This document shows, piece by piece, positions 16,337 to 26,036 of a stretch of 64,000 bases of DNA. The notes beneath the pieces were generated by a model, which had not been told where the DNA came from, ran no database searches, and worked only from the letters and a program-made list of their open reading frames with translations. Where the stretch lies: NCBI GenBank assembly GCA_017465905.1, contig JAFTVE010000028.1, positions 1-64,000 on the forward strand. The letters run 5' to 3'. The position numbers and the translations under genes were made by a program. Source of the stretch: Bacteroidaceae bacterium (GTDB taxonomy: Bacteria; Bacteroidota; Bacteroidia; Bacteroidales; Bacteroidaceae). Position 1 is the first letter of the stretch, and the number at the start of each line of letters is the position of its first letter.

Positions 16337-18358
16337 TTACAACATATCTTCCATAGCGCCCTCGTCGGTCACTCCGTATACACTCTTGGGCACCAGTTCG
16401 ATATAGTCGAGCATAAACTCATTGTCATTACCCTTCTTTGAAGATACACTGCGCACACGCAAGAAGTGGTCTTCGTTCGGGTCGATGTGTACTGTACACA
16501 ACACACGGCGGAAGGTACGGAGCTGTGTAGCAAAGACTACACGGTTGGTAGTACCCATATCGAAGCGATAGCCACCGGCAGCACCACGATAATAGCCCTT
16601 GTTCTTCAAAGCCTTTTGGTCGGCTGCCAAGTTCTGAGCCGACATGGTGGTATAGTTGGCCACCCAGTCAGCACCCAAGATAGAAGGATCATCCAATGTC
16701 TTGGTCATATCCAAAGGAATACCCTGAGGCTCGTTGTCAAAGTATACCTGAGCAATACCACGAGTAGGCTCGGCAGCATAGCCCAAGCGAATCTGCCACT
16801 CACCCTCATAAGGAACAGGAGGAAGTTTGAAGGTAATGTCATAGTTACCGAACAAGTTCATCTCATCACCTTCGTAGCTATCGTAGAAGCTGTGAGGACG
16901 ACGATATACAAAGAGTCCGTTCACCTTCACGTTCTTCAGATATCCATCGGGGAAGTAGTAGTTGCGTCCATACTTACCGGTTTCATCATATTCAGGGTCG
17001 TTCACAGTGGGATCGGTACCGTTCTGGCGAATGTTCATTGTCATCAACTCAGGGAATATGGTAGACATATCCATACGAATACGGCAGTTGTGTACTACGT
17101 CGCGTGTTGTCTCTGAGAATGCAAGCAAATCATCCACATAGAAGTAGCGTCCGTTGATGGCAGCATTGGCATATTCGTTTTCTACCGTCTGGCTAATCAT
17201 AGCTCCCTTGATCTGGTACTCATCGTCGTAACGACGGTTGATGTAACGCTCACCCAGAGCACTACCACCACCATACTTCAATACAGTCAGTTTCTCCACT
17301 CTTATCATGGTGTGAGGCAACAATGTTTCATACCAGTCGATAGGATTCATGATAGTAGTTTGGATACCAATGTCATTACGGGGCGTCAGCAAGTTCCAAC
17401 CAATCACATCACGGTCGAGAATATGGTAAGCGACCAAGCGGTTGAGCGGATTCTTACGATGAGTAAGTGCTACAGAGTCCATACTATAATAGCTTTCTCC
17501 CTGATCACCATATACAGCACCATAGATTTCGGCAGCCTTAGCATAGAGGTCTTGCCATGTCTCAATACCATACTTTTCCTTCAGCACCTTATCAGTAGGA
17601 ACAAAGGCTGTGAATCCTTGCTTCTTCTCATCGGGAGCAGTAGCAGTCTCACGGTTTACGTGAGAAGTATACTTCACGCGCTCATAGTCCTTGGGGTTGT
17701 AGCTGGGGTCACGATAAGCATACAACGAGTCGATAATCTTAGTTCTGCTCAGTGCCTCGGTAAAGATGGATATGGTAGGATTCTCCAACAGGATATCGGG
17801 GAGCATGCGGCTACTGCTCTTCAGCACACCACTTACAGGATGTACGATACCATTCTCAACCTCTTCGTCTTGTGTAGCAAAGAGAATGTGAGCCGAGCGG
17901 TTGAGATACACCACTGCATTGCTATTGCTGTCAACACCATGAGTGATTTCAATGTAGCAGCGGTTCATATTGGCTGTGGTCAACGTACCATCAGCCATGT
18001 CGGCCACCTCGTAAATATTCTTCACCAAGTGAGTACGTGCAATCGTATCGCAGTCCTCATCGGTCAGTTCATCGATGGAGCTAAGTCCTCTCTCACTCAG
18101 ATATGCCTTGAACGCATCATTATGAGGAGCAAAACAGGTATAATGGCCATATACAGACAAAGGCTCGAACAATTCGGCTCGCTTAAGAATAGCAGTGAAG
18201 TCGCTAAACTGTTCGCGCGACTCGAGATACTCACTCATCATCTCACCAGTAAATGTATAGTAGTTCGATGTGTCTACATCATTGCAACTGTAAAAGATGC
18301 CCGAAGCCAATATAAACTGCAGCAACAATAAAGCGATATTTTTTCCTTTACGTTTCAT
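16337..18358 (-). CDS. Fasciclin (FAS1)-domain lipoprotein
   Basis: A 673-residue lipoprotein (lipobox IFYSC). At least two FAS1 units are visible. The first includes FTAILKRAELFEPLSVYGHY, TCFAPHNDAFKAYLSERGLS, a TIARTHLVKN helix and GIVHPVSGVL. The second includes FTAFVPTDKVLKEKYGIETW and NRLVAYHILD. The C-terminal part (about 470-673) is beta-rich with GEWQIRLGYAAEPTRGIAQV and HFLRVRSVSSKKGNDNEFML, like the beta-sandwich tails of other SusCD-linked FAS1 lipoproteins. It is 26 bases after susD1 and probably serves as an accessory surface binder. No enzyme motif is present. Confidence 0.87.
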   Translation of the reverse strand: MKRKGKNIALLLLQFILASGIFYSCNDVDTSNYYTFTGEMMSEYLESREQFSDFTAILKRAELFEPLSVYGHYTCFAPHNDAFKAYLSERGLSSIDELTDEDCDTIARTHLVKNIYEVADMADGTLTTANMNRCYIEITHGVDSNSNAVVYLNRSAHILFATQDEEVENGIVHPVSGVLKSSSRMLPDILLENPTISIFTEALSRTKIIDSLYAYRDPSYNPKDYERVKYTSHVNRETATAPDEKKQGFTAFVPTDKVLKEKYGIETWQDLYAKAAEIYGAVYGDQGESYYSMDSVALTHRKNPLNRLVAYHILDRDVIGWNLLTPRNDIGIQTTIMNPIDWYETLLPHTMIRVEKLTVLKYGGGSALGERYINRRYDDEYQIKGAMISQTVENEYANAAINGRYFYVDDLLAFSETTRDVVHNCRIRMDMSTIFPELMTMNIRQNGTDPTVNDPEYDETGKYGRNYYFPDGYLKNVKVNGLFVYRRPHSFYDSYEGDEMNLFGNYDITFKLPPVPYEGEWQIRLGYAAEPTRGIAQVYFDNEPQGIPLDMTKTLDDPSILGADWVANYTTMSAQNLAADQKALKNKGYYRGAAGGYRFDMGTTNRVVFATQLRTFRRVLCTVHIDPNEDHFLRVRSVSSKKGNDNEFMLDYIELVPKSVYGVTDEGAMEDML

Positions 18359-18384
18359 AGTATTTCGTTTATATCATTGATTAC

Positions 18385-20112
18385 TTATTTCGTCATTGTG
18401 TTTTCGTATGAACCTTCATCCTCGGTCGGATAGGCAGGATTCTGCTTGAGATAAGGATTTACCTGAAGCTCCTCCTTATTATACGGCCAATACAAGCCAT
18501 CCATACGTGAGAGTTTACTCTGCACCACACTGGCATTGTCAGAGCCCTTACGAGTTACCTGTGCTATCAGATAGCTGGTACTGTTTTCGCGTTCGGCACG
18601 GCGCACGAGGTCAAACCATCGCTTGCCTTCAAACATCAGTTCACGGTTACGTTCGTCAAGTACAAGATTGGTCATCTGTGTCTTGCTGCTGAAATCACCG
18701 TATGATATTCCACCCTCAGTAGAAGCGAAGCTTGAACGGTTGTTGACAACACTGACAATTTCAAAGGCTCCACGGAGCAATGAGTCGCGCACGACAGCGG
18801 CATTATCTGTCGAGTCATTCTCATCAATCAACTGCACCATTGCTTCGGCCTTCATCAGCATCACATCGGTCAGGCGATATACTATCCAGTTAGCATAGCA
18901 ATTGTTTTTAGCATACAGACTACCATAAGCAGCATCCGGCGTAGAAGCCGAAGCATTCACTATACTACTGTTCGATGCGTACTTATTGATACCATAGGTA
19001 GCACCTGTCGACTGCATGTTTTCATAATAGCGGCTATCATACTTGTGGGCATACACATTCGGTCTGTCCAGAGTCATGTCAGTAGTGATAAACTCTGCTG
19101 GTTTCACGATACCGGGATATGTCTCTTGGTTACCATAGTAATAGCTTACAGCACCATTGGAGGGCATCGTTTCTTCTGAGGAGTAGTTGAGTTCGAAGAT
19201 GCTCTCACGACTGTTTCCTGTACCAAATATCATGTCGTATGCATTGCCATAATAGCTACTCAGCCTATCAGATATCAGCGGATAGCCGCCAATCATCTGG
19301 TCTTCGGCACTGGCATTACCGGCCAACTTGTCGAGTACCTTCTGGTAATCTGCAGTCTTGGCATCAATCACGAGATCGGCATAACGGACAGCAGCTTCAT
19401 AGTTCTGCTTCCACAGATGCAAGTCGCACAAGAGCGCATGGATAGCATCCTGTGTAACACGGCCAGTCTGATAATTCAGCTTATTGGCCGGATACTTCTT
19501 CACAGCATAAGGTTTGACAGCCTCCAGATTTGTAATCAGCGAGTCGAGCACATCATAGAATGGGGTTGCAGGCAACGCCATCTCCTGTGTATCTTCAATG
19601 AAGGGCTCTGTCACATAAGGTACATCACGGAATGCACGAATCAGGTAGAAGTAGCAGAGGGCACGAATTGTCGATACCTCGGCAATTGTTGCATCCAGCT
19701 CGCTCTTTGTAAAGGTGGGGTCCTTCTCGGCCACGCCTGGTGCATAGTGCAACACCGTGTTACATGTATTGATAATACTATAGAAGGCATCCCAATTGGT
19801 GAATGTATTATCCGACTTGATGTTCTCCTTGAACACATTCTCCAGACTCTCATTATCACTAATATTGGTACCACCTATTATATTATCGGAACGGAATTCA
19901 CCCCAAGCCATCATACGCTCCACCACTTCTTGAGACTGCAGTGAGGCATAACAACCTGCCACGATGTTCTCCACATCGCTCTTCTCATTCCAGAAGTTTT
20001 CCAAAATAATCTCGTTCAAAGGTTCCAAATTAAGGAAGTCACCACATGAAGTAAAAGTGAGTCCCATGCAACCTATCAGTCCTATAATCAATTTTCTTTT
20101 CATAGTCTTCAT
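18385..20112 (-). CDS. SusD/RagB-family surface lipoprotein (SusD1)
   Basis: About 575 residues with a lipoprotein signal ending TFTSC and SusD-like GDFLNLEPLNEI directly after. Core features include FWNEKSDVENIVAGCYASLQ, STIRALCYFYLIRAFRDVPY and the C-terminal LVLDERNRELMFEGKRWFDL typical of RagB/SusD. The start is uncertain: ATGs at 20103, 20112 and 20124 all fit, and the last would overlap the susC1 stop. It is the lid/binding partner of SusC1. Overlap or near-contact with susC1 implies coupled translation. Confidence 0.93.
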   Translation of the reverse strand: MKTMKRKLIIGLIGCMGLTFTSCGDFLNLEPLNEIILENFWNEKSDVENIVAGCYASLQSQEVVERMMAWGEFRSDNIIGGTNISDNESLENVFKENIKSDNTFTNWDAFYSIINTCNTVLHYAPGVAEKDPTFTKSELDATIAEVSTIRALCYFYLIRAFRDVPYVTEPFIEDTQEMALPATPFYDVLDSLITNLEAVKPYAVKKYPANKLNYQTGRVTQDAIHALLCDLHLWKQNYEAAVRYADLVIDAKTADYQKVLDKLAGNASAEDQMIGGYPLISDRLSSYYGNAYDMIFGTGNSRESIFELNYSSEETMPSNGAVSYYYGNQETYPGIVKPAEFITTDMTLDRPNVYAHKYDSRYYENMQSTGATYGINKYASNSSIVNASASTPDAAYGSLYAKNNCYANWIVYRLTDVMLMKAEAMVQLIDENDSTDNAAVVRDSLLRGAFEIVSVVNNRSSFASTEGGISYGDFSSKTQMTNLVLDERNRELMFEGKRWFDLVRRAERENSTSYLIAQVTRKGSDNASVVQSKLSRMDGLYWPYNKEELQVNPYLKQNPAYPTEDEGSYENTMTK

Positions 20113-20113
20113 T

Positions 20114-23100
20114 TTAGAAATCAACTGACAAACCTAATGTAAACGACTTCGCACGCGGTGTCTGTCCACTATCCGATGCAACGCCATAGCCACCATAACC
20201 CACTTCAGGGTCTACACCTTTATAACGTGTCAGGCAGAAGAGGTTGTTGGCACTCATATAGCATCTTACACCACGCAAGCCGAGACTCTTGACCCAATCT
20301 CTGTTCAACTCGTACGACAACTGTATATAGTTGAGACGAAGGAATGAGCCATCCTCCACAAAGCGGTCGCTAATCAAGGTGTTGTAGTTAGAACCGGCAC
20401 CAAACATTGCGCGAGGGATAGAGGTATTGTCACCCTCCTTACGCCAACGGTGGTTCACCGCCTTGCTCTGATTGTTGTTGCCTATCATCGCCTCGGCATC
20501 CAAGCGTGCAAGGTTGAGAATCTTGTTTCCTACACGATAGGTAAACTGTGTATTCAATCTCCACTTGCCATACTTGAGATTATATCCGAATCCACCCGTC
20601 AACTTAGGCAGCGAGCTACCCAAATAGACGATATCCAATGCGTTGATGTTACCGTCGTGGTTTACGTCCTCATAGATGGCATCACCACCCTTGAACTCAT
20701 AAGGCAGTGTGGTACCCTCATTAGAGTAGTTATACATCATCTGAAGGGGCAATCCATCCTCATCGTACACCATGCTACCATCGGCATTGAGAACAATAGG
20801 AGCAGTCTTGCCATCGGCAAGGAACTCAGCACGATCATCGTGCGACATGTCAGCTACAGTCTCATAATTATATTGGTATACACCCTTATATCGGAATCCG
20901 TAGATAGCTCCGAACGGATTACCAATCTGTACACGCTGCAGCACCTCGCGGTTGCCATAGTTAAAGTCACTGTTCAGCGATTTCAGCACGGTGGGGTCCA
21001 TCTCCAGAATCTCATTGTAGTTGTTACCGAATGCCAAGTTGAAGTCTAATCCAAACTTACCTCTCTTCACCACCTCACGAGTGTCGATATTCAATTCCCA
21101 ACCCGTATTGCGCATTGAGCCCACGTTCTTCACCGGCAATGTTTTGTAACCTGTGCTTGAGGGAATTCTCACATCGGGCATCAGCATATCCTCGGTCTTG
21201 GAGTTATACCAATCCAATGTCACATTCAACTTATCCTCGAAGAAACCGATATCCATACCCACATCGTAGGTCGAAACCTTCTCCCAACGAAGGTCAGAGA
21301 GACGGATATTGAGCGGCGACATACTGCTCATATCCAAGTAACGGTTACCTACACCATATTTACTTTCATAGAGGTAATCAGCATTAGGCGCATTGCCCAC
21401 ACGTCCCCAGCTGGGACGGATTGAAAGCATAGAGAGCCAATCCTTGGTAGGCTCCATCCACTCCTCGTCGATGACGTTCCAACGCAGCGATACGGCAGGG
21501 AAGACACCCCAGCGCTTGCCAGGACCAAACTTGGTGCTACCGTCAACACGCACCGAGAAGTCAAACATATACTTACTCTTATAGGCATAGTGCGTTGAGA
21601 AAGTATAGTACAACGAACGCCAACGGCTATAACCTGTAGACTGACCAGTAATCACACCACCGGCATTAGGGCTGGTGATACCACCCGTAGGCAATCCGTG
21701 ACCTGAAGAGGATTGACTGCTCGACTGACCTGTGGTCATCTCCATACGTCCCATCGCCATCAATGAATGGTCTGGGTTATTGAAATGAGGTATCAACGTC
21801 ACCGTTTGCTTCGTATTGAGTGCTACACTCTTGCTGCTTGCTGCGTATGCAGAGTTTACACCCGCATTCCATGCCACCGTCTTCAGTTCGCTCGGATAGA
21901 ATTGGTCGACATAGTCATTGAAGAGGTTCATGTAGAAACGTCCATCCCAATTCAGCTGCCATGACTCGTCGTCAAGACCCAGCAGTCGGTACTTGATCTG
22001 CAACTCGGGCATGATGTCATAGGTCTTCTGATTGTTGATGGCAAGATGAGCACTGGCCACAGGATTCACATAGTCTTTCTGATTAGGATTATTTCCACTT
22101 CCATTAAACTCCTTAGATGCTGACTGCAACATCGTATAATAACGATCCGTGTCAACACCTGTAATAGGATCTTGCTCATAGATACTCATATTAGGCATCT
22201 TCTTGTAGGCCAATGACAACAGATTGTCATAGTTTCTGTCGTTCTTCGTATAAGTGAGCGAGAAGTTGGTGGCAATAGAGATACGTTGGCTAACGAAGTA
22301 GTCGAGAGCCACACGTGTAGAGAATCGGCTCAGGTGCTGCTTGATCACGCTACCTGTTTCATTGTCGAAACCGCCGGAGATACGGAAGCTGGCCTTCTCA
22401 CCACCTCCCGATACGGAGATATGATGGTTCTGGCGCAAACCAACCTGTGTCACAGCCTTTGCCCAATCGGTATTGTTGTTGTACTGCTCATACTCCGAGA
22501 AGTTCTTGTCGTAGTTGAGCTCACGAATGTTGGCAGCAGCGTCACTCTGTGTGGGATTGAAGTATGACTCCTTCAAAAGCATGGTGTAGTCGTCACCATC
22601 GAGCAGTTGATAACCCTGGGGCTGATAGGTACCAGTCATACGCAGCGTATAGGCCAACATAGGCTTACCCTGCTTACCGCGCTTGGTGGTCAGCTCAATC
22701 ACACCATTGGCACCTTGCGAACCATAGATGGCCGTAGCAGCCGCGTCCTTCAACACGGTGATACTCTCGATATCCTCGGGATTGATGTTGAGCAATTGGG
22801 CAAACTGCTCGTCATTGGCCGACTGCACGTCGAAGTCCGACATGTCTACATTCCACGTGTTGCCGTTCACTACAATCAGCGGATTGCTGCTGGTGAGTGT
22901 ACTTACCGTAGAGGCACCACGAAGGCGCATGGTAGTACCAGCACCCAAGTTACCTGATACCGATACAATGTCAAGACCCGAGATACGTCCCTGCAAAGCC
23001 TCGTCAATCGTATTGATACCCAATCCCTCGAAGCCTTCGGTTGAGAGTGTCTGCGCAGCAAACGACACCTCACGCTCAGGGATAGCCAGACCGCCTGAGT

Positions 23101-23446
23101 TGATACGACGCTGCGATGTTACCACCACCTCAGTAATCGTATTCTCGGCCTTCATGTGTATCGTATATTGCTCACGGTCGATAGGAAGCAACACGGTGGT
23201 GCATCCTACATAGCTGAAGCGTATCTTGTTCTTCGGATTCTTCACTCGCATGGTAAAGTTACCATTGAGGTCGGTAGTGGCCGATTCTACAATACGGTCA
23301 GTACCGTCCATCTCACACACATTCACTCCAAACAACGGTCCCCAATCATCAGAAACAGTTCCGTATACCTGGGTAATCTGTGCCCTAAGCTGCACTGTAG
23401 TCAGTAGCAGCGCCATCATTGCGATAGTTCTCAATATGTTTTTCAT
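20114..23446 (-). CDS. SusC/RagA-family TonB-dependent receptor (SusC1)
   Basis: A 1110-residue outer-membrane receptor. It has a signal peptide (to about LRAQ, residue 23), a carboxypeptidase-regulatory-like domain (VYGTVSDDWGPLFGVNVCEM), the plug with INPEDIESITVLKDAAATAI and YGSQGANGVIELTTKRGK, and a TonB-dependent barrel closing in SFTLGLSVDF. It resembles the canonical SusC layout more closely than SusC2 and differs from it through most of the barrel, so the two pairs probably recognise different ligands or different parts of one. It lies 14 bases after a FAS1 lipoprotein gene and touches susD1. Confidence 0.95.
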   Translation of the reverse strand: MKNILRTIAMMALLLTTVQLRAQITQVYGTVSDDWGPLFGVNVCEMDGTDRIVESATTDLNGNFTMRVKNPKNKIRFSYVGCTTVLLPIDREQYTIHMKAENTITEVVVTSQRRINSGGLAIPEREVSFAAQTLSTEGFEGLGINTIDEALQGRISGLDIVSVSGNLGAGTTMRLRGASTVSTLTSSNPLIVVNGNTWNVDMSDFDVQSANDEQFAQLLNINPEDIESITVLKDAAATAIYGSQGANGVIELTTKRGKQGKPMLAYTLRMTGTYQPQGYQLLDGDDYTMLLKESYFNPTQSDAAANIRELNYDKNFSEYEQYNNNTDWAKAVTQVGLRQNHHISVSGGGEKASFRISGGFDNETGSVIKQHLSRFSTRVALDYFVSQRISIATNFSLTYTKNDRNYDNLLSLAYKKMPNMSIYEQDPITGVDTDRYYTMLQSASKEFNGSGNNPNQKDYVNPVASAHLAINNQKTYDIMPELQIKYRLLGLDDESWQLNWDGRFYMNLFNDYVDQFYPSELKTVAWNAGVNSAYAASSKSVALNTKQTVTLIPHFNNPDHSLMAMGRMEMTTGQSSSQSSSGHGLPTGGITSPNAGGVITGQSTGYSRWRSLYYTFSTHYAYKSKYMFDFSVRVDGSTKFGPGKRWGVFPAVSLRWNVIDEEWMEPTKDWLSMLSIRPSWGRVGNAPNADYLYESKYGVGNRYLDMSSMSPLNIRLSDLRWEKVSTYDVGMDIGFFEDKLNVTLDWYNSKTEDMLMPDVRIPSSTGYKTLPVKNVGSMRNTGWELNIDTREVVKRGKFGLDFNLAFGNNYNEILEMDPTVLKSLNSDFNYGNREVLQRVQIGNPFGAIYGFRYKGVYQYNYETVADMSHDDRAEFLADGKTAPIVLNADGSMVYDEDGLPLQMMYNYSNEGTTLPYEFKGGDAIYEDVNHDGNINALDIVYLGSSLPKLTGGFGYNLKYGKWRLNTQFTYRVGNKILNLARLDAEAMIGNNNQSKAVNHRWRKEGDNTSIPRAMFGAGSNYNTLISDRFVEDGSFLRLNYIQLSYELNRDWVKSLGLRGVRCYMSANNLFCLTRYKGVDPEVGYGGYGVASDSGQTPRAKSFTLGLSVDF

Positions 23447-23460
23447 CTTCGTCTGCTACT

Positions 23461-26022
23461 TTAGTTGTTTGTATTCCAATTTATATCTTCTCTCCATGGT
23501 TTCTTCTGACTATTATCATACAGGAGCACGCCATCAATCTGGTGTACCACTACGTCCGAAGCATTGTATATTTTGGTACGTTCGTTAGCGCCAGAGCCTA
23601 TGGTCTCAATCCAGTATTCGCGTCCCATGATATTATACAGGCCATTCTCGGTCATTACTTTTCGGGGAGTATCATTCACCTGGTCCTTCATGGTCATCTG
23701 ATAGTCATCGGCATCGACTGTAACGCTATAGAATCGCTTATTGGCTGAATTCATCTTTGAGGTCTCATACTTGCCACCACTCACAGGCTCACCACCGATA
23801 AAGATGGCATTATCCTGGATGTGATAACGCAAGAAGTCGGTGATGCGTGCTGCCACCTTCGACTGGGCAGCCTTCAGTGCTGCTGCATCGCCACCGAAGT
23901 CCTCGGCAGTCAGACTCTCATAGTCATCCCAAGTAGGCAACAGGCCCTCATCATGCAACTGCTGTATAGCCTCGTTGGTTGGTACATAGATGGTGTAGTT
24001 ATACGCATCGAACAGGCTGATGTTGCGGTCGATACAGGTATATCGGCCACTCATCTTCTCGGCAATCAGTGAGCTACCGCCCAAGAGTTCGTAGAATTTG
24101 GAGAACTCGGGAGTGTCACGCAGGATAGAATAGGCCGAACGCTTGCTGCTGAGAGGCATCTCGGTTTCCATCACGTATGACTTACCGTTACCCTTCTCGC
24201 TGAGGTCGTAGATTTGAGTTACCACAGGCGAGTTGCTGCCCTCCACGATTTGCCATCCGCCTTCGATAGTCATCGAGCCTTCGATGCCGGCATTGGCCAC
24301 CTTGATGGTGCTTCCACCCTTGGTCTTATAATAGGTATGTCCGTCCTCTACGTCGCCCACCACAATCATGTTGTCGATGATGTCTTCCAGGCGGTCGAGT
24401 ATTTCGTCGTTGTTTGCCTCCACCAGCTCTTCACCTTCGACAATGCTCCTGGTCTCCACATTATATCTGAAGCGGTTGGCCTTCACGGTCTTTCTCTCGT
24501 CATCGTAGTAGAATTGATAGAGGATAGTGAGCGGATAGGTCGCATACGAACAGGGGTCGATATACTCCAGCATGGCGTTGTTGGTAGGTATGATGAAGCT
24601 ATAGTACGAGTCCATAGAGTTGAGGTATGCCTCAAAGTTGAGTTGCTCCAAGCCCCAATAGATGACGCTCATCGTATTCTGGTTAATGAGAGCAGGGAAC
24701 GACACCGAAGAGTACTCGGCCGGGGTGAATACCTGATTGGTCATGTACACCACACCGTTGCATCCCATGAAGCAGCTGTCTACGTCCTCGGGCTTGATGC
24801 CGATGGGCACCTTGGTGGCATTGTCTACAATATTGTCGAACTTCGAGGGAACAGTCTCCGAGAAGGCATTGATCATGTTCAGGTTGAGCAACTTTACCAA
24901 AACCTTCATCGGCACTTTGTCCCACGTTCTGTACATATCCTGAATCACTTTACCGGCACCATTCCACCATTTATCAAGCGCCTCATTTGTAGGCACCAGC
25001 ATAGCACCGGCATCGTAGTGCAGGTCATATCCAGCAGTGTTGTCGTAGATATATTCGTTCCATCCCGGATCGAAAGCCAACTGTGCATCTACAGGCTGTC
25101 CGTTGGGGTCGGCATTGTTGTCGCCTATAGCCGATGTAGTGGCAAAGTAGCGAAGTACAAATACCGAGTCGGTATTCTTATACAATCGGTTATACTCTGC
25201 TGTAGCGAACGCATCATAATAGGGAGCGCTGAAGCGGTTGAGCAACGATGCGTAGGTGCTCATCTTGGGATGATTGTTGATGATATTCGCCATATTGTCG
25301 GCCGACATCATCACACCGTCTACCTTATGTATATAACCGTTCTTGCAAGTGATGTCGCGCTCAATCACCTTCATGCCGTTGACATACGAATCAGACACGC
25401 TATTGCACTGCCCGTTGGTAAGCTTGGCCAAGTCGGCATTGGTGATACCATGCTTGCGCATATAAGAGGGCAGGAAGTGAATCATGGGCTGAGGCGTATT
25501 GTCGCGCAACAGCACGATGCCTTCAGGGTTGTTCCTATACTTCTGCCAATATTGCGTATTAGGCATTTGGGCTGGAAGGATTCGCGATACAGAGTCGTAG
25601 ACGCTCACGGCTGTGGGTCGGCGCATACACTCTCCTCCTTCGGGCGGATTACCGCTTACATTACTCAGCAAGTCGATGAGGTAAGCGTTGTTGATCATGG
25701 CACTGTTGAGCAACATCTTAATCTGCGACTGGCTCAAATTCTCAAACTCAAGACCTTTGCTATGGAAATAGGCATCGTAGGTCTCATCATCCGTAACAAA
25801 GAGAGTCTTGCTGCCCGTCTGACGGAACACGTCGGTAAGCCCCAATGAGTCGATCAGGCGCAACGTATAGGTGTAGTTGCCCTCCTCTTCCAATCGCTCA
25901 TAAATGGAGTTACCCAACCATGCAGGTTCCTCATAGAGAGATTCATCTTTGCACGACTGCATCATGCCCACTCCACCAAGGAGGAGTGCGAATGCACATG
26001 CTTTCAGATACGTCTTTTTCAT
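23461..26022 (-). CDS. Large fasciclin (FAS1)-domain lipoprotein
   Basis: An 853-residue lipoprotein (lipobox MMQSC, then KDESLYEEPAWLGNSIYERL). Three or more FAS1 segments are recognisable: DVFRQTGSKTLFVTDDETYD with NGYIHKVDGVMM; AGAMLVPTNEALDKWWNGAG with NAFSETVPSKFDNIV; and a late unit with YTIYVPTNEAIQQLHDEGLL, TDFLRYHIQDNAIF and VVVHQIDGVLLYDN. It is the second gene of the block, with 14-base gaps on both sides, so co-transcription with the HExxH protein before it and susC1 after it is likely. Expected to be a surface binding or scaffolding protein. Ligand unknown. Confidence 0.88.
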   Translation of the reverse strand: MKKTYLKACAFALLLGGVGMMQSCKDESLYEEPAWLGNSIYERLEEEGNYTYTLRLIDSLGLTDVFRQTGSKTLFVTDDETYDAYFHSKGLEFENLSQSQIKMLLNSAMINNAYLIDLLSNVSGNPPEGGECMRRPTAVSVYDSVSRILPAQMPNTQYWQKYRNNPEGIVLLRDNTPQPMIHFLPSYMRKHGITNADLAKLTNGQCNSVSDSYVNGMKVIERDITCKNGYIHKVDGVMMSADNMANIINNHPKMSTYASLLNRFSAPYYDAFATAEYNRLYKNTDSVFVLRYFATTSAIGDNNADPNGQPVDAQLAFDPGWNEYIYDNTAGYDLHYDAGAMLVPTNEALDKWWNGAGKVIQDMYRTWDKVPMKVLVKLLNLNMINAFSETVPSKFDNIVDNATKVPIGIKPEDVDSCFMGCNGVVYMTNQVFTPAEYSSVSFPALINQNTMSVIYWGLEQLNFEAYLNSMDSYYSFIIPTNNAMLEYIDPCSYATYPLTILYQFYYDDERKTVKANRFRYNVETRSIVEGEELVEANNDEILDRLEDIIDNMIVVGDVEDGHTYYKTKGGSTIKVANAGIEGSMTIEGGWQIVEGSNSPVVTQIYDLSEKGNGKSYVMETEMPLSSKRSAYSILRDTPEFSKFYELLGGSSLIAEKMSGRYTCIDRNISLFDAYNYTIYVPTNEAIQQLHDEGLLPTWDDYESLTAEDFGGDAAALKAAQSKVAARITDFLRYHIQDNAIFIGGEPVSGGKYETSKMNSANKRFYSVTVDADDYQMTMKDQVNDTPRKVMTENGLYNIMGREYWIETIGSGANERTKIYNASDVVVHQIDGVLLYDNSQKKPWREDINWNTNN

Positions 26023-26036
26023 ATAGTAGTATTATG

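Noticed and set aside
24214-25848. Open plus-strand frame of over 500 codons opposite the large FAS1 lipoprotein
   Set aside because: It mirrors the reading frame of a clear lipoprotein gene, is rich in His, Ile, Val and Arg as antisense frames are, and has no family similarity or promoter.
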